Positions 29,287-37,690 of a stretch of DNA of 64,000 bases are shown here, in pieces. Within the stretch, counting starts at the first letter, position 1, and every line of letters starts with the position of its first letter. Both the position numbers and the translations under genes were made by a program. Origin of the DNA: Ensifer adhaerens (lineage in GTDB: Bacteria > Pseudomonadota > Alphaproteobacteria > Rhizobiales > Rhizobiaceae); assembly GCF_002007205.1 (NCBI RefSeq), contig NZ_LAZS01000001.1, positions 186,001 through 250,000 on the forward strand, given 5' to 3'. The notes below the pieces were generated by a model. It made no database searches. It was not told the origin of the DNA and was given only the letters and a program-made list of their open reading frames with translations.

Positions 29287-29317
29287 GCCCCAGGAGCGTT
29301 GATCCCGCTCCTGGGGC
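29287..29317 (+). terminator. terminator after pykA
   Basis: A 12-bp stem GCCCCAGGAGCG with its complement encloses a 7-base loop, 29 bases after the pykA stop. The T stretch behind it is weak (TTCGTGCTTTATT). Confidence 0.65.
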
Positions 29318-29450
29318 TTCGTGCTTTATTGGGCAGGACCGAGTGCTCGTCCCCGGCGTCGCCATCCATGGGCAGGACATGGTGGGTGAATAGCGGTGCC
29401 GGCGAGGGGCTGTCCGGTCGAGCAAGGCGTCTTGGTGTGGCCCCGCCCGG

Positions 29451-30455
29451 TCAGGGCGCCTTGGCGCCTGCGAGCCTCTGCTCCGCGAGCTTTACCACCG
29501 CCTCCAGGTCGCCGGGTTTGCCGGCCAGCTTTTCGACCGCGGCGACGACGACGTCCGTGACCACGTAATCGGGCTTGTGGCCGAGATTGCCGATCCAGAG
29601 CAGCTCGGCGCCGGGGATATCGCGTGCCAGCCCGCGCGAGTGGATATCGGCCAGCACGACGCCGTCGCTGTCGCCGGTGATGATCACCGTCGGTGCGGCG
29701 ATCTCGCGATAGCGCGGCGCGGTCGCTGTCAGATAGGCGTGCAGGTTGGCAATATCGCGGGCATTGCTGAGGAAGGTCGAGGGACGCAGCACGAGATGCG
29801 GGCCGGTCTTGTCGATGTAGTCGGCCGGCCGTGGATTGGGCGAAAAGATCGAGTGCGTGCCGCCCTCGATGCGCCGCTGTCCGAGCGGCGTCACCAGCGT
29901 GTGGGCGAAGAGCCAGCCGACGAAGGGCAGGGCCGTCAGGCGGTAATACCAGTCGATGCCGCCGGGCCAGGGATGGGTCGCCGGCGCCAGCAGGACGAGG
30001 CCGGCGGTCTTGTCCGGGTGATTGAGGGCGAAGCTCGCGGCAATCGCGCCGCCGAAGGAGTGGCCGACGATGACGGCACGTCGGAGACCGCGCCTGTCCA
30101 TCAGCTTTGCGATCGCTTCCGCCTGGCCGTCCGGAAGGTCGTTTTCCGGCCCGCCGCGCTCCGAGTAGCCGTGGCCTGGCCGATCGACGAACAGCATCTC
30201 GGCGCGGCCATCAAGCGCCGGTGCGAAGGCATGCAACTGGTCGAGAAGGTTGCCGCTGGCGCCATGGATGAAGACGACGGGCAGGAGATCGGCCTGCTCG
30301 CCGGCGGGCACATGCACGCTGTTCATGCGATAGCCGCCGATGTCGATCAGTTCGCCGACATTGGGAAACCGCCGTGCGAAGGCGCGCGCATGCCAGAGGC
30401 TATAGGCGACGCCGGCAAGAATCAGTGCAATCAACAGGAGCGTGACTGGAAGCAT
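29451..30455 (-). CDS. membrane-anchored alpha/beta hydrolase
   Basis: The 334-residue protein has an N-terminal hydrophobic anchor (1-22) and an alpha/beta-hydrolase fold with the oxyanion segment FIHGASGN, the nucleophile elbow VGHSFGGAIA (Ser about 150), an acid in ITGDSDGVV and a late histidine in LGHKPDYV. It resembles esterase/haloperoxidase-type hydrolases; the substrate is unknown. It begins 5 bases after the 179-residue gene, so it is the last gene of a three-gene operon. Confidence 0.85.
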   Translation of the reverse strand: MLPVTLLLIALILAGVAYSLWHARAFARRFPNVGELIDIGGYRMNSVHVPAGEQADLLPVVFIHGASGNLLDQLHAFAPALDGRAEMLFVDRPGHGYSERGGPENDLPDGQAEAIAKLMDRRGLRRAVIVGHSFGGAIAASFALNHPDKTAGLVLLAPATHPWPGGIDWYYRLTALPFVGWLFAHTLVTPLGQRRIEGGTHSIFSPNPRPADYIDKTGPHLVLRPSTFLSNARDIANLHAYLTATAPRYREIAAPTVIITGDSDGVVLADIHSRGLARDIPGAELLWIGNLGHKPDYVVTDVVVAAVEKLAGKPGDLEAVVKLAEQRLAGAKAP

Positions 30456-30460
30456 CGTCT

Positions 30461-31000
30461 CTATCTGTCTTCCGGCGCCGGGCTTTCAAGGTACGAGCGA
30501 ACCTTTGAGGCCCCGGCGTTCATCCTTTGCCATCGCGGCCAGATGGCGTCCACGGCGCGCTGGCGGGCCAGCACGAACTGCGGCAGCGCCACATCCCGGC
30601 TGCCTTTGTTGTAGCGGTTGTCCGTGCTGTCGACAACGAGGACCGGGGAGGCGCCAAACTGATCGGCGGTGATGTCGACGATGAAATCGCCGCACTCGAC
30701 CCAGGCGTGGCTCTGCCAGCTCTTCCCGCAGAAGAAACCGAACGGTCCGATTTCGGGTCCCGTGGGTGCGCTGCGCGGCGTTCCGGAAACCCAATCGGCA
30801 TCGAGGCCTCGGGCATTCAAGACACGCTTCAGAAACAGGCTCGAGCGGCCGCACGTCCACTGCGAGGCGATCGGGGGAGCGTCGCCGCCCCGCGTCCGAT
30901 GCCATTCCAGCCAGATCGGTTCGATGAAACGGCGCGCGGCAATCGCGATCTCGAAAAGAGACGTCTGGTCAGCGGGAAGGGGCTTTGACGGGCTCGACAA
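30461..31000 (-). CDS. hypothetical protein with possible Cys-His-Asp catalytic triad
   Basis: I do not recognise a named family. The 179-residue protein has no signal peptide. It contains, in order, TCGRSSLFLKRVL (Cys about 50), SHAWVECGDFIVDITADQF (His about 97, Asp about 107-110). A Cys at a helix start followed by His-Ala-Trp and an Asp in a strand is the layout of transglutaminase-like and related papain-fold enzymes. Function is inferred from this layout only. It is the middle gene of an operon with the TPR gene 18 bases upstream and the hydrolase 5 bases downstream. Confidence 0.65.
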   Translation of the reverse strand: MSSPSKPLPADQTSLFEIAIAARRFIEPIWLEWHRTRGGDAPPIASQWTCGRSSLFLKRVLNARGLDADWVSGTPRSAPTGPEIGPFGFFCGKSWQSHAWVECGDFIVDITADQFGASPVLVVDSTDNRYNKGSRDVALPQFVLARQRAVDAIWPRWQRMNAGASKVRSYLESPAPEDR

Positions 31001-31018
31001 TCGACTGGCGCGCGGCTG

Positions 31019-31633
31019 TCAGGTCTTGCTGCCGGCAAGCTTTTCGGCGAGCTCACCCAGTTGCTCCTGCGCCTTGCGGTCGGCGGGGTAGATTGCCAGG
31101 AATTGCTCCCAGGCGCGCAGGGCGAGCTCATCCTTGCCGGAGGCGCCGAGGATCGCCGCCATGCCGGCAAGCGCACCGAAATGGCGCGGCTCGATCGCCA
31201 GGACGCGATTGATGTCCGACATGGATTTTCGGTAGTTGCCCATGGTGTAGTGCAAGGTCGCACGGCGGTTCCAGCCTTCGACATAGTTGGGCGCAAGCGT
31301 GATGACCTGGTCGAGAATATCGAGCGCTGCTGCCTGCTTGTTGTCGGAGATGGCCTTGTCTGCCCATTGCATCAGCAGGTTGACCGTCGCGCTACCGGAA
31401 TCCTGCCACTCCAAGCGGATCTGATTGGAAAGCTCGCGCGCCTTGTCGGCGTCGCGTTCCTTCTTCAGGTCGGCGAACAGCGCATCGACGCGTTGTTTGG
31501 GAGTAGTGAGGCTGGCCGATTCCGTCTGAGGCGAGGGCTCCGCCGCGAAGGAGAGGCTGCCAGCTCCCGTGGAGGTGGCGAGCAGGGCGGAACACGCCAG
31601 AATCAAGGGTATAAAAACTCGCATGGCGAGCAT
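31019..31633 (-). CDS. secreted tetratricopeptide-repeat protein
   Basis: The 204-residue protein has a signal peptide (about 1-30, ending SLSFA) and a run of helical repeats including PNYVEGWNRRATLHYTMG and PRHFGALAGMAAILGASG, which fit TPR units. It probably acts as a periplasmic scaffold. I chose the ATG at 31633, with GGCGAG 5 bases upstream; the ATG at 31624 is also possible and the frame is open to 31696. It is the first gene of the three-gene operon ending at 29451. Confidence 0.78.
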   Translation of the reverse strand: MLAMRVFIPLILACSALLATSTGAGSLSFAAEPSPQTESASLTTPKQRVDALFADLKKERDADKARELSNQIRLEWQDSGSATVNLLMQWADKAISDNKQAAALDILDQVITLAPNYVEGWNRRATLHYTMGNYRKSMSDINRVLAIEPRHFGALAGMAAILGASGKDELALRAWEQFLAIYPADRKAQEQLGELAEKLAGSKT

Positions 31634-31711
31634 GTTAGCTCGCCACGGAATAACTTCAAAATCAATTCTGGGACATCGCTTAAGCGCTGTCCCCAAGCAC
31701 CCTGCCGGGTC

Positions 31712-31837
31712 TCAGCCCTGACGAGCCTTGAAGCGCGGGTTGGACTTGTTGATGATGTAGATGCGGCCCTTGCGACGAACCAGACGGTTTTCGCGGTGGC
31801 GGGTCTTGAGCGACTTGAGCGAATTCTTGATCTTCAT
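31712..31837 (-). CDS. rpmJ: 50S ribosomal protein L36
   Basis: The 41-residue protein [20 protein letters not shown] and onward is the alphaproteobacterial L36 form that lacks the zinc-binding cysteines. It is too short for many ORF callers; the frame extends upstream to 31894, but the ATG at 31837 gives the family length and start. It stands alone between the TPR operon and purK, separated from purK by a probable terminator. Confidence 0.95.
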   Translation of the reverse strand: MKIKNSLKSLKTRHRENRLVRRKGRIYIINKSNPRFKARQG

Positions 31838-31891
31838 TTTCCTGATCCGCAGGTTTCGGGGAATGAAAATTCGCCCGGTATCTCTAACAAT

Positions 31892-31915
31892 CAAAAGCGC
31901 GCCGGTGAGCGCGCT
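31892..31915 (-). terminator. probable terminator between purK and rpmJ
   Basis: AGCGCGC (31896-31902) pairs with GCGCGCT (31909-31915). On the minus strand the stem is followed by TTTTGATTGTT. A further hairpin CAAGACGCC/GGCGTCTTG (31965-31989) lies closer to the purK stop but has no T run. Confidence 0.6.
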
Positions 31916-32008
31916 CCTTTAAGGTGGGATGGCAAATACCGTGTCACCCCTGTTGTGTCAACCACAAGACGCCCCATTTTGGCGTCTTGCCCCGCATTTC
32001 TATGGTCT

Positions 32009-33064
32009 TCAGCCGCGGACGAGCCGGGTGACGTGGCCCATCTTGCGGCCGGCGCGGGCCTCGGTCTTGCCGTAGAGGTGCACCAGCACATCGTCCTCGG
32101 CGAGCCATGCGGGGACCGCGTTGAGGTCGTCTCCGATCAGGTTCTGCATCACGCAGTCCGAATGCCGGCGCGGATTGCCGAGCGGCAGTCCGGCGACGGC
32201 GCGCATATGCTGCTCGAACTGCGAGACGACGCAGGCCGCTTCCGTCCAATGGCCGGAATTGTGCACGCGCGGCGCCATCTCGTTGACGATCAGGCTGCCG
32301 TCGGCGAGCACGAAGAACTCGACGCCGATAACGCCGACATAGCCGAGCGCATCGAGGATCGCCTTGGCGGCGACGCGTGCCGCTTCGCCGGTCGCAGCAC
32401 CGATCTTTGCGGGAACCGTCGAGGTGTGCAGGATGCCGTTGCGGTGCACGTTTTCTGCCGGGTCGAAACAGGCAACGGCGCCGTCGGTCGAGCGGGCGGC
32501 GATGATCGAGATCTCGCGCTCGAAGGGCACGAAGCTTTCAAGGATCAGCGGCACGCCGCCGAGCGCTGCGAAGGCGCCGGCCGGGCTGTCCGCAGCCGAG
32601 CGGAAGACGCGCTGCCCCTTGCCGTCATAGCCGAGGCGGCGGGTCTTGAGCACGCCGGTCCCGCCGAAATCGGCAAGCGCCGCCTCGAGGTCGGCCTGGC
32701 TGTCGACGGCATGGAAACGCGCCGTCGCAATGCCGCAACCGTTGATGAAACGCTTCTCGACGAGGCGGTCCTGGGCGACTTCCAGGGCTTTCGGCGGCGG
32801 AAAGACCGGGCGTTTCGCAGCCAGCCGGTCGGCGGCCGCGACCGGAACATTCTCGAACTCGTAGGTGATGATGTCGCTGACTTCAGCAAGCTTGCCGAGC
32901 GCGATTTCGTCGTCATAGGCAGCGACGATCTGCTCGTTCGCGACCTGGGCTGCCGGACAGTCGACCTGCGGCTCCAGGATGACGATGCTGAAGTTCAGTC
33001 GGGCGGCTGCCATCGCCAGCATGCGGCCGAGCTGGCCGCCGCCGATAATGCCGATGGTGGTCAT
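32009..33064 (-). CDS. purK: N5-carboxyaminoimidazole ribonucleotide synthase
   Basis: The 351-residue ATP-grasp enzyme carboxylates aminoimidazole ribonucleotide with bicarbonate and ATP in purine synthesis. It starts [16 protein letters not shown] with the glycine-rich nucleotide site; further cues are [28 protein letters not shown] and [14 protein letters not shown]. Its ATG overlaps the purE stop in ATGA. The open frame upstream to 33328 overlaps purE and is not coding. Confidence 0.96.
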   Translation of the reverse strand: MTTIGIIGGGQLGRMLAMAAARLNFSIVILEPQVDCPAAQVANEQIVAAYDDEIALGKLAEVSDIITYEFENVPVAAADRLAAKRPVFPPPKALEVAQDRLVEKRFINGCGIATARFHAVDSQADLEAALADFGGTGVLKTRRLGYDGKGQRVFRSAADSPAGAFAALGGVPLILESFVPFEREISIIAARSTDGAVACFDPAENVHRNGILHTSTVPAKIGAATGEAARVAAKAILDALGYVGVIGVEFFVLADGSLIVNEMAPRVHNSGHWTEAACVVSQFEQHMRAVAGLPLGNPRRHSDCVMQNLIGDDLNAVPAWLAEDDVLVHLYGKTEARAGRKMGHVTRLVRG

Positions 33065-33561
33065 TGCTCGTCCACCGGATACTCGGCAACGGCAATTGTC
33101 TGCTGTTCGCGCCAGTCGTCGAGCCGGTCGGCGAGGTCGTCGTCGCCGAGCGCAAGGACGGCTGCAGCAAGAAGCGCGGCGTTGACGGCGCCAGCGCGGC
33201 CGATCGCGAGCGTCCCGACCGGGATGCCGGCCGGCATCTGGACGATCGACAGCAGGCTGTCCTGACCGGACAATGCCTTGGATTGCACGGGAACGCCGAA
33301 GACCGGCAGCGGCGTCATCGCGGCGCACATGCCGGGCAGGTGTGCCGCACCTCCGGCGCCGGCGATGATCACCTTGAAGCCCTCGTCGCGGGCGCCCTTG
33401 GCGAAGCTGACCAGCCGATCGGGCGTGCGATGGGCCGAAACGATGCGCGCCTCGTAGGGAATGTCGAGCGCGTCGAGCGTATCGGCGGCGTTCTTCATCG
33501 TCTCCCAGTCCGACTGGCTTCCCATGATGATGGCGACGGGTGGGGTCGTGGTGTCGATCAC
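33061..33561 (-). CDS. purE: N5-carboxyaminoimidazole ribonucleotide mutase
   Basis: The 166-residue enzyme moves the carboxylate made by PurK to form 4-carboxyaminoimidazole ribonucleotide. It carries [19 protein letters not shown] and [12 protein letters not shown], all typical class I PurE segments. It is translationally coupled to purK (4-base overlap) and lies 18 bases downstream of a YdcH-like gene, forming a ydcH-purE-purK operon. Confidence 0.96.
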   Translation of the reverse strand: MIDTTTPPVAIIMGSQSDWETMKNAADTLDALDIPYEARIVSAHRTPDRLVSFAKGARDEGFKVIIAGAGGAAHLPGMCAAMTPLPVFGVPVQSKALSGQDSLLSIVQMPAGIPVGTLAIGRAGAVNAALLAAAVLALGDDDLADRLDDWREQQTIAVAEYPVDEQ

Positions 33562-33579
33562 GTCTGTCCTGTTCCGCGT

Positions 33580-33783
33580 TCAGGCAATGATATCGGGAAT
33601 GATCTGGTCTTCGATCTTGCTGATCTTGTCCTTGATCGCCAGCTTCTTCTTCTTCATGCGCTGGACTCTCAGCGCGTCGCAGCCGGTCTCGATCATGGCG
33701 TTGATGGCAGCGTCATAGTCTTCATGTTCCTGCCTCAGCCGCGCGGCGGTCAATCTGAGTTCGGCCTGGTCCTGGTCCGGCAT
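33580..33783 (-). CDS. YdcH/DUF465 family small protein
   Basis: The 67-residue protein is mostly charged helix, with QRMKKKKLAIKDKISKIEDQ near the C-terminus, the conserved DUF465 end. Function is unknown. It is the first gene of the purE-purK operon, and a second DUF465 gene lies about 210 bases away on the other strand. Confidence 0.85.
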   Translation of the reverse strand: MPDQDQAELRLTAARLRQEHEDYDAAINAMIETGCDALRVQRMKKKKLAIKDKISKIEDQIIPDIIA

Positions 33784-33948
33784 GCAAAGCGATCCCCATC
33801 AGCCCGGTTGCGAAGTCCTCCTCGAACCGGAATTTCATGCGCCGCTCTATCACATCTTGGGCGGTAACGGGAAGTTATCCGTCGTCATCATTTCGCCTTC
33901 GACAAATGAAAAATGGCGTGGCACAGTAGTAAGGTTACAACCATGAAA

Positions 33949-33972
33949 CATCCGGCATTTGCGTGCCGGATG
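33949..33972 (+). promoter_or_regulatory. leader hairpin before the second YdcH gene
   Basis: CATCCGGCA-TTTGCG-TGCCGGATG is a perfect 9-6-9 stem-loop ending 24 bases before the ATG and 7 bases before the AAAGGAAGG ribosome site, so it could modulate translation or mRNA stability. Confidence 0.45.
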
Positions 33973-33996
33973 CAAGCAAAAGGAAGGGACTGCCAA

Positions 33997-34170
33997 ATGA
34001 CTGTTGAGGCTCATCTTGCAACGCTTGAGAAAAAACATGGCGCCCTGGAGCAGGAGCTCCACGTAGCAATGAATCAGCCGTCCGTGGAAGACGAACTGAT
34101 TACCGATATCAAGCGAAGGAAGCTGCGCATCAAGGACGAAATCGAAAGGCTTCGCTCCTCGACTCACTGA
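33997..34170 (+). CDS. YdcH/DUF465 family small protein, second copy
   Basis: The 57-residue protein MTVEAHLATLEKKHGALEQE and onward ends in IKRRKLRIKDEIERLRSS, the DUF465 signature. It is too short for many gene finders; the frame is open upstream to 33913, but the ATG at 33997 has AAGGAAGGGA about 8 bases upstream. It is divergent from the ydcH-purE-purK operon. Function unknown. Confidence 0.88.
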   Translation: MTVEAHLATLEKKHGALEQELHVAMNQPSVEDELITDIKRRKLRIKDEIERLRSSTH

Positions 34171-34275
34171 TTATCAACGGTATTTCCCAGGACCATCGGG
34201 AGGCGCCATCTCCCCTCTGAGTAGGCGCAACAAGGTTTAGAACCAATCCCCCACAGTGGAATATACGGAATTCTG

Positions 34276-34304
34276 GACCGGGCTTGACGCCCGGTCTGTT
34301 TGTT
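34276..34304 (+). terminator. terminator after the second YdcH gene
   Basis: GACCGGGC pairs with GCCCGGTC around a 5-base loop and is followed by TGTTTGTTT. Confidence 0.8.
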
Positions 34305-34332
34305 TCCGGAGCGGCCTTCGCGGCTGGCAAGC

Positions 34333-34593
34333 TCAGGACCAGAACTGGTCGAGCCACAGATTGAGACGGTCGAACCCCGGCCGGTTGATCGCGTAGATCC
34401 GCCGGGTGCCGCTCGCCGATACCGAGACCAGATTGCAGTCCAGCAAGGCCTTCAGGTGCTGCGATACGGCCGGGCGGCTGATCGGCAGCCCCTCGGCCAG
34501 CTGGTTCACGGTTTTCGGCGCGCGCCGCAGTTCCTCCAGCAGGTGGCGCCGGTTCGGGTCCGCAATGGCATCGAAAGGGTCCGCGATCGTCAT
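34333..34593 (-). CDS. ArsR-family transcription regulator
   Basis: The 86-residue protein is a compact winged helix: DPNRRHLLEELRRAPKTVNQLAEG then the recognition helix ISRPAVSQHLKALLDC and a short wing. It lacks an extra sensor domain, and I see no metal-binding CxC pair, so the signal is unknown. An inverted repeat lies just upstream of its start, hinting at self-control. The TauE-like gene is directly upstream on the same strand. Confidence 0.88.
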   Translation of the reverse strand: MTIADPFDAIADPNRRHLLEELRRAPKTVNQLAEGLPISRPAVSQHLKALLDCNLVSVSASGTRRIYAINRPGFDRLNLWLDQFWS

Positions 34594-34613
34594 GGGCGGA
34601 CGTTAGGCGAAAT

Positions 34614-34629
34614 CTTGCAAGGCAGCAAG
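34614..34629 (-). promoter_or_regulatory. inverted repeat upstream of the ArsR gene
   Basis: CTTGC-AAGGCA-GCAAG lies 21 bases before the start at 34593, within an AT-rich stretch (34610-34680) that also repeats GCAAA/TTTGC words. It may be an autoregulatory operator. Confidence 0.35.
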
Positions 34630-34693
34630 AATTTTGTGCGATGCGAAATGCTAATTTTGCTTTGCAATATTTCCGTAATACTTGAGCGACGGC

Positions 34694-35473
34694 TCAGCCG
34701 GCTGCGACCAGGCCGACGATACCGTCCCACAGCAATTTCGAGCCCGCGATGAAGGCCATGGTATACATGAAGGGGTAGAAAATTTGCGGCTTCATGCGGC
34801 GAACGATAAAGGCCCCGCAGACCGTTGCGACGATCGCCAGCGGAAAGAGCGTCGCCGAGATTTTCAGGTTGCTCAGATCCAGTTGCCCGAGGGCGAAGTA
34901 GGGAATGAGCTTCACCGCATTCAGGATCGCGAAGAAGCGCACGATCGTGCCGGTATATTCGCGCGGGTCGAGTTGCAGCGGCAGCGCGTAGATCTGGAAG
35001 GGCGGGCCGCCGGCGTGCGCCACGAAGCTGCCGTAGCCGGCGAACGAGCCCCAAAGCGCTGCCGGCCCGGCCCGCTGCTTCTTTGGTGCGATGGTTGCGC
35101 CAAGGCGCATGCGCCAGACATTGTAGACGTAGCGAAGCACGAAGAGCACGGTGATCAGGCCGATGATCAGGCGAAGCAGGTCCCGCGAGACATAGGCCGA
35201 GGTTGCCCAGCCGATGAGGATGCCGGCGATGGCGCCGGGCAGCAGCATGAGAAGAGTCTTGCGGTCGCCATGCTTGCGCCACATCCAGAGCGACACGATG
35301 TCCATCGCAATCAGGATCGGAAGCAGCAGAGCGGCGGCCTGGACCGGCGAGACCGCCATCGACAGGATCGGCACACCCATCAGCGAGAGCGCTTCCCCCA
35401 TGCCGCCCTTGCTGAGGCCGACAAGCAGAACGGCCGGGATGGCGATAAGGTAGAAGTCGAGATCGGGAAGCAT
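34694..35473 (-). CDS. TauE/SafE-family membrane permease
   Basis: The 259-residue protein has about eight hydrophobic segments and the family motif VGLSKGGMGEALSLMGVP near the N-terminus. TauE/SafE proteins export or import sulfur anions such as sulfite or sulfoacetate; here no sulfur-metabolism genes are adjacent, so the substrate is unknown. The small ArsR gene follows 100 bases downstream. Confidence 0.88.
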   Translation of the reverse strand: MLPDLDFYLIAIPAVLLVGLSKGGMGEALSLMGVPILSMAVSPVQAAALLLPILIAMDIVSLWMWRKHGDRKTLLMLLPGAIAGILIGWATSAYVSRDLLRLIIGLITVLFVLRYVYNVWRMRLGATIAPKKQRAGPAALWGSFAGYGSFVAHAGGPPFQIYALPLQLDPREYTGTIVRFFAILNAVKLIPYFALGQLDLSNLKISATLFPLAIVATVCGAFIVRRMKPQIFYPFMYTMAFIAGSKLLWDGIVGLVAAG

Positions 35474-35580
35474 GGGGGGCGGTTGATCCTTTTGCAGTCT
35501 CCGTCTATCGGTTTTCCCAAGTGAAATCGAGCGCTGGTTTCGCCTTCGGGCGGACGCAGCCGGAAATGGATATCAGAGCA

Positions 35581-36228
35581 ATGACAACAGAACGCTGCCG
35601 CCTGGTGCTGATCGCGCCCGACATGCCCGATGCGGCGGAACGTGCCAAGGTGCTCGCCGACGCGCTGAAGGGCGGCGACGTCGCCTCGGTGATCGTGCCG
35701 CAATACGGACTCGACGACACCGAGTTCCAGAAACACGCCGAGCGTCTCGTTCCGGTCATCCAGGAAGCCGGTGCCGCGGCGCTGATCGCGGGCGACTCCC
35801 GCGTTGCGGGGCGCGCCAAGGCTGACGGCCTGCACATTGCCGGCAATGCCGAAGTGCTTGGCGAGGCAGTCGAGAAGCACACACCGAAGCTGATCGTCGG
35901 CGGCGGCAATGCGGCCGACCGTCACCATGCGCTCGAAATCGGCGAAGTGCGCCCGGACTATGTGTTCTTCGGCAAGACCGATGGCGACATCAAGCCGGAG
36001 GCGCATTCGAAGAACCTGGCACTTGCCGAATGGTGGGCGTCGATGATCGAGATCCCCTGCATCGTCATGGGCGGCACCGATCCGCAATCCGCGCTTGCGG
36101 TGGCGGAGACCGGTGCCGAGTTCGTGGCGCTTCGACTTGCCGTCTTCGGCGAGGTCGGGCAGGCGCCTTCGGTCGTGGCTGCGGTCAACGCCCTTCTTGA
36201 CGAAAAAGCGCCACGGTTTGAAGATTAA
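35581..36228 (+). CDS. thiamine-phosphate-synthase-like (TMP-TENI) protein
   Basis: The 215-residue protein has a ThiE/TenI-type barrel: RLVLIAPDMPDA, ALIAGDSRVAGRAKADGLHI, PDYVFFGKTDGDIKP and IPCIVMGGTDPQSA. In true ThiE the phosphate and pyrophosphate sites use HLG and GPIF/T segments; here LHIAG and FFGKTDG stand in, so catalytic identity is uncertain. The start choice (35581, or 35566, or GTG 35521) is open; I favour 35581. The Sel1 gene follows 9 bases later. Confidence 0.72.
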   Translation: MTTERCRLVLIAPDMPDAAERAKVLADALKGGDVASVIVPQYGLDDTEFQKHAERLVPVIQEAGAAALIAGDSRVAGRAKADGLHIAGNAEVLGEAVEKHTPKLIVGGGNAADRHHALEIGEVRPDYVFFGKTDGDIKPEAHSKNLALAEWWASMIEIPCIVMGGTDPQSALAVAETGAEFVALRLAVFGEVGQAPSVVAAVNALLDEKAPRFED

Positions 36229-36237
36229 GACGTTTCG

Positions 36238-37374
36238 ATGTTGAACCGTCCGTCTTCCAGATTGAGCCGAGGCCTTTCCCTTATTGCCGTGGCCGTTGCC
36301 CTGGCGCTGCCGGCGCATGCGCAGGAGCAGCCGGCCGCGAGCAACGATGCCGGCGTCGAGAAGCGCGGCCGCATTACGCCCTTTAACGGCGCGGCGATGC
36401 CCGAAGAGGCAAAGCCCGAGACTGGCGACAAGTCGGGCTTAAAGAAGCCGGCCGACGGCGCGGCGCCATCGGCCGGTGTCGGGGTGTTCGACCGGATGGG
36501 GGCCGAACTGCCGGCGCTGCCGGCGGAAAAGCCCTTCGCCGGCAAGGTCGACGAGGCCTATGGCGCGTTCCAGCGCGGCTACTATCTGACGGCGATGGAT
36601 CTGGCGCTGCCGCGGGCGCAGCTTGGCGACCCGGCGGCACAGACGCTGATCGCCGAAATCCTGCAGCAGGGGCTCGGCGTCGTGCGCAATCCCCAGCAGG
36701 CCGCCTTCTGGTATGGCCAGGCGGCTGAAAAAGGCGATCCGGCGGCGATGTTCAAATATGCGCTGATCCTGATGGAGGGGCGCTACGCCAAGCGTGACCG
36801 GAAGAAATCCGAAGAGCTGATGAAGAAGGCAGCCGATCTCGGCAACGGTTCGGCGCAGTTCAATTACGGCCAGACGCTCGTCGCCGACAATCCCGGGCCG
36901 AAGGGGTTGAAGCTGGCGATGCCCTACTATGAGAAATCGGCTGAACAGGGCATAGCGGACGCGCAATATGCGCTGTCGCAGATCCTGATCAATGTCGACG
37001 GCATCGAGGAGAGCAAGCGGGCGCGGGCGCGCGAATGGCTGATCCGTGCGGCCCGGGCAGGGTTTGACACGGCCCAGCTCGACATCGCCATCTGGATGGT
37101 CGAAGGCATTGCCGGCGATCGGAACCTGGAGGACGGCTTCGGCTGGATGCGGCGGGCCGCCGAGGGTGGCAACGTGGTTGCGCAGAACCGGCTCTCGCAC
37201 CTCTATGTCAACGCAATCGGCACCAGGCCCAACCCGGTCGAGGCGGCGAAATGGTATGTGCTGTCGCGCCGCGCCGGTCTCAAGGACGACGCGCTCGAGG
37301 ACTTCTATCTCGGTCTCAACGAAGAGCAGCAGAAGCAGGCGCTGAGCGCCGCCAACAAATACCGCCGGAGCTGA
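36238..37374 (+). CDS. secreted Sel1-like repeat protein
   Basis: The 378-residue protein has a signal peptide (1-29, ending LPAHAQ), a low-complexity stretch, and about six Sel1/TPR-like repeats (about 120-365), such as AAFWYGQAAEKGDPAAMFKYA and AMPYYEKSAEQGIADAQYAL. Such repeats scaffold protein contacts; the rhizobial regulator ExoR is also a secreted Sel1 protein, but this one is longer and I do not equate them. It is probably co-transcribed with the TMP-TENI gene. Confidence 0.82.
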   Translation: MLNRPSSRLSRGLSLIAVAVALALPAHAQEQPAASNDAGVEKRGRITPFNGAAMPEEAKPETGDKSGLKKPADGAAPSAGVGVFDRMGAELPALPAEKPFAGKVDEAYGAFQRGYYLTAMDLALPRAQLGDPAAQTLIAEILQQGLGVVRNPQQAAFWYGQAAEKGDPAAMFKYALILMEGRYAKRDRKKSEELMKKAADLGNGSAQFNYGQTLVADNPGPKGLKLAMPYYEKSAEQGIADAQYALSQILINVDGIEESKRARAREWLIRAARAGFDTAQLDIAIWMVEGIAGDRNLEDGFGWMRRAAEGGNVVAQNRLSHLYVNAIGTRPNPVEAAKWYVLSRRAGLKDDALEDFYLGLNEEQQKQALSAANKYRRS

Positions 37375-37690
37375 ACGGCTCCGATCGGAACGGAATCCGC
37401 CGCGGCCGTTCGGCAAAAATGCTATTTCGCTTGAACTTGCGGGCCATTTGTGGTTCTGAGGCCGCGGTTTTTGCTCGTGGTGCCGCGATATCTTGGCGGC
37501 GACGGCGAGCGGAGTGAGAATTCACTCGGTTTTTTGACGACGGAGCTCAATCTGCAGCTTGCCCTGCGTCCTTGGATCGTTTCCGATCGAGGGAATCGCG
37601 GAAGGGCCGGCAATGCCGCCATGTTCCGTCAAGCAGGTTCAACGTCCGATCGAAGCGTTCGATCGGCCTTCGTTATCAAGGGATCGCCAG
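37375..37690 (+). promoter_or_regulatory. intergenic region upstream of suhB with terminator and perfect hairpin
   Basis: This 316-base gap holds two structures. GAGTGA-GAAT-TCACTC (37512-37527) followed by GG and six T's looks like a terminator, either for the Sel1 gene or for a small RNA. CCGATCGAA-GCG-TTCGATCGG (37646-37666) is a perfect 9-3-9 palindrome ending 24 bases before the suhB start. I see no convincing gene here. Confidence 0.5.
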
